From the NCBI RefSeq assembly GCF_003952225.1, contig NZ_CP034437.1, forward strand, positions 337,001-401,000: DNA of 64,000 bases, given 5' to 3'. The notes under the pieces are model-generated. The model was not told where the DNA came from and searched no databases. It was given only the letters and a program-made list of their open reading frames with translations. How positions within the stretch are numbered: position 1 is the first letter of the stretch; every line of letters starts with the position of its first letter. Shown one piece after another: positions 63,008 through 64,000 of the stretch. The position numbers and the translations under genes are program-made. This stretch comes from Paenibacillus albus (GTDB lineage: Bacteria; Bacillota; Bacilli; Paenibacillales; Paenibacillaceae).

Positions 63008-63436
63008 TTACGCATCTTTAAGCGCAAACATAATTTCACCTTCGGCTACCACTTTATCGCCAACTTTAGCTACAGCCTGTCCCTTGCCAATCATGCCTTT
63101 GAGGCGCGTGATCTCCACTTCTAATGTAAGCGTGTCGCCAGGAACGACCTGACCGCGAAAACGGAAGTTGTCAATGCCGGCGAAAAAGCCGATTTTGCCG
63201 CGATTCGCTTCTACCTTCAATATGGCTACGCAACCGACCTGCGCAAGCGCCTCTACGATAAGGACGCCCGGCATAACCGGATATTGCGGGAAGTGGCCTG
63301 TGAAGAATGGCTCGTTCATCGTTACGTTCTTAATGCCGACAGCGCGTTTGCCGTCTTCCACCTCTAAAATTCGGTCCACCAGCAAGAAAGGCGGGCGGTG
63401 TGGAATGATTTCTTGAATTTCTCTAATATCTAACAT
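63008..63436 (-). CDS. fabZ: 3-hydroxyacyl-ACP dehydratase FabZ
   Basis: 142 residues. Hot-dog fold fatty acid dehydratase. Family start [20 protein letters not shown], catalytic His in [20 protein letters not shown], with the acidic partner in [12 protein letters not shown], and [20 protein letters not shown]. Length is normal. Located between pgcA and the phosphatidyltransferase. Confidence 0.95.
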   Translation of the reverse strand: MLDIREIQEIIPHRPPFLLVDRILEVEDGKRAVGIKNVTMNEPFFTGHFPQYPVMPGVLIVEALAQVGCVAILKVEANRGKIGFFAGIDNFRFRGQVVPGDTLTLEVEITRLKGMIGKGQAVAKVGDKVVAEGEIMFALKDA

Positions 63437-63590
63437 GCAAGTTGACTCCCTTCAGTCCGTTGTAATAAATTACATGGCAATGTGTCACAATAAATCCATC
63501 CTTCACGAAACTGCAGTCGCGGAGGTTAAGATAAGGGAGATTGAACGCTTTTGCCACCTACATGGGGGCAGCAGCGTCCAGTCTCCTTTT

Positions 63591-64000
63591 TTACATTTTA
63601 GCCTGCTTCGAATCGTTCTGTACTCCTCTGTTATGTACCGCTTCGGCTTCCTCTTCTTCGTCTTTATTAAGTGCGACAAACAAGAAGATGTAGATGAACG
63701 AGGTTACAAATGAGAACGCAATAACGCCCCATAAATAAGCGCGTGCAAAAGGCATTTCAAAGAAAATAAATAGAATGGCCAAGTAATACAAAATCGTCGT
63801 CAGCTTGCCCATCCAATTGGCAGGAACCGTCTTCTTCCCTCGAAAGTGAAAGAACGCCGACCCCACGATCATCCCTGCATCGCGAATAAAAATAGCCGCA
63901 CCCGCGCTCCATGGAATATGCCCTGTAATAAGCAGTGACAAGATGACTGTAATCATCATCGTTTTGTCGGCAAGCGGATCGAGCATCGACCCGACCATGG
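63591..64000 (-). CDS. CDP-alcohol phosphatidyltransferase (PgsA-like), partial
   Basis: The frame is open to the right edge, so the N-terminus is missing; about 136 residues are seen. The motif end GSMLDPLADKTMM holds the two later Asp of the conserved D-G-x2-A-R-x8-G-x3-D-x3-D sequence; the first half lies outside. Several membrane helices follow. It should make phosphatidylglycerophosphate or a related phospholipid from CDP-diacylglycerol. Confidence 0.85.
   Translation of the reverse strand, partial: MVGSMLDPLADKTMMITVILSLLITGHIPWSAGAAIFIRDAGMIVGSAFFHFRGKKTVPANWMGKLTTILYYLAILFIFFEMPFARAYLWGVIAFSFVTSFIYIFLFVALNKDEEEEAEAVHNRGVQNDSKQAKM

Overview
The window is chromosomal DNA of a low-to-mid GC, endospore-forming, flagellated Gram-positive bacterium, most likely Paenibacillus or a close relative. 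The reasons are an alpha/beta small acid-soluble spore protein, several S-layer-homology (SLH) proteins, CsaB and TagO, secreted proteins with copper-amine-oxidase 'stalk' domains, DegS/DegU, and a comF-flagellar gene order matching Bacillus subtilis (comFA, comFC, yvyF, flgM, flgN, flgK, flgL, yviE, fliW, csrA, hag, flaG, fliD, fliS, fliT; comFB is missing). Every gene I can support is on the minus strand, so transcription runs from high to low coordinates. I see no rRNA, tRNA, CRISPR array, insertion sequence or prophage.

Layout, in transcription order (right to left). 64000-57977: a cut phosphatidyltransferase gene, fabZ, a phosphohexomutase gene, a DUF5693-type membrane protein and csaB (pyruvylation of the wall polymer that SLH domains bind). 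57745-39059: tagO, a large SLH protein, a strongly expressed S-layer protein with tandem promoters and two in-frame translation starts, a 966-residue secreted repeat protein, a small anchored protein, a spore protein, metK, and a 1472-residue protein with SbsA-type and SwmB-like modules followed by SLH. 38906-30281: a secreted phosphodiester glycosidase, degS-degU, and an ECF sigma/anti-sigma operon with three membrane proteins. 29848-17250: competence genes, then the late flagellar genes, with sigma-D promoters before flgM, hag and flaG and a CsrA-binding hairpin in the hag leader. 17110-1: a flagellin glycosylation island with one intact Maf glycosyltransferase, a legionaminic acid pathway (legB, legC, legG, legI, legH, ptmE, legF), a terminator, a second maf gene, then sugar dehydratase, sugar dehydrogenase, two methyltransferase-type proteins and the beginning of a glycosyltransferase-like gene.

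How it fits together: FliW, CsrA and flagellin form the known homeostatic switch on hag translation. FliS, FliT, FlgN and FlgM handle export and sigma-D control. The leg genes should supply CMP-legionaminic acid, which Maf enzymes attach to flagellin. TagO, CsaB and the SLH proteins form the surface-layer module.

Three genes (second maf, hag, comFC) are each split by the apparent loss of one base in a short homopolymer. Restoring one base gives full-length proteins in every case. Whether this is sequencing error, real mutation or slippage cannot be settled from the sequence. The most unusual regulatory feature is before flgM: the -10 box of a consensus sigma-D promoter is itself the 5' arm of the terminator that closes the upstream operon.
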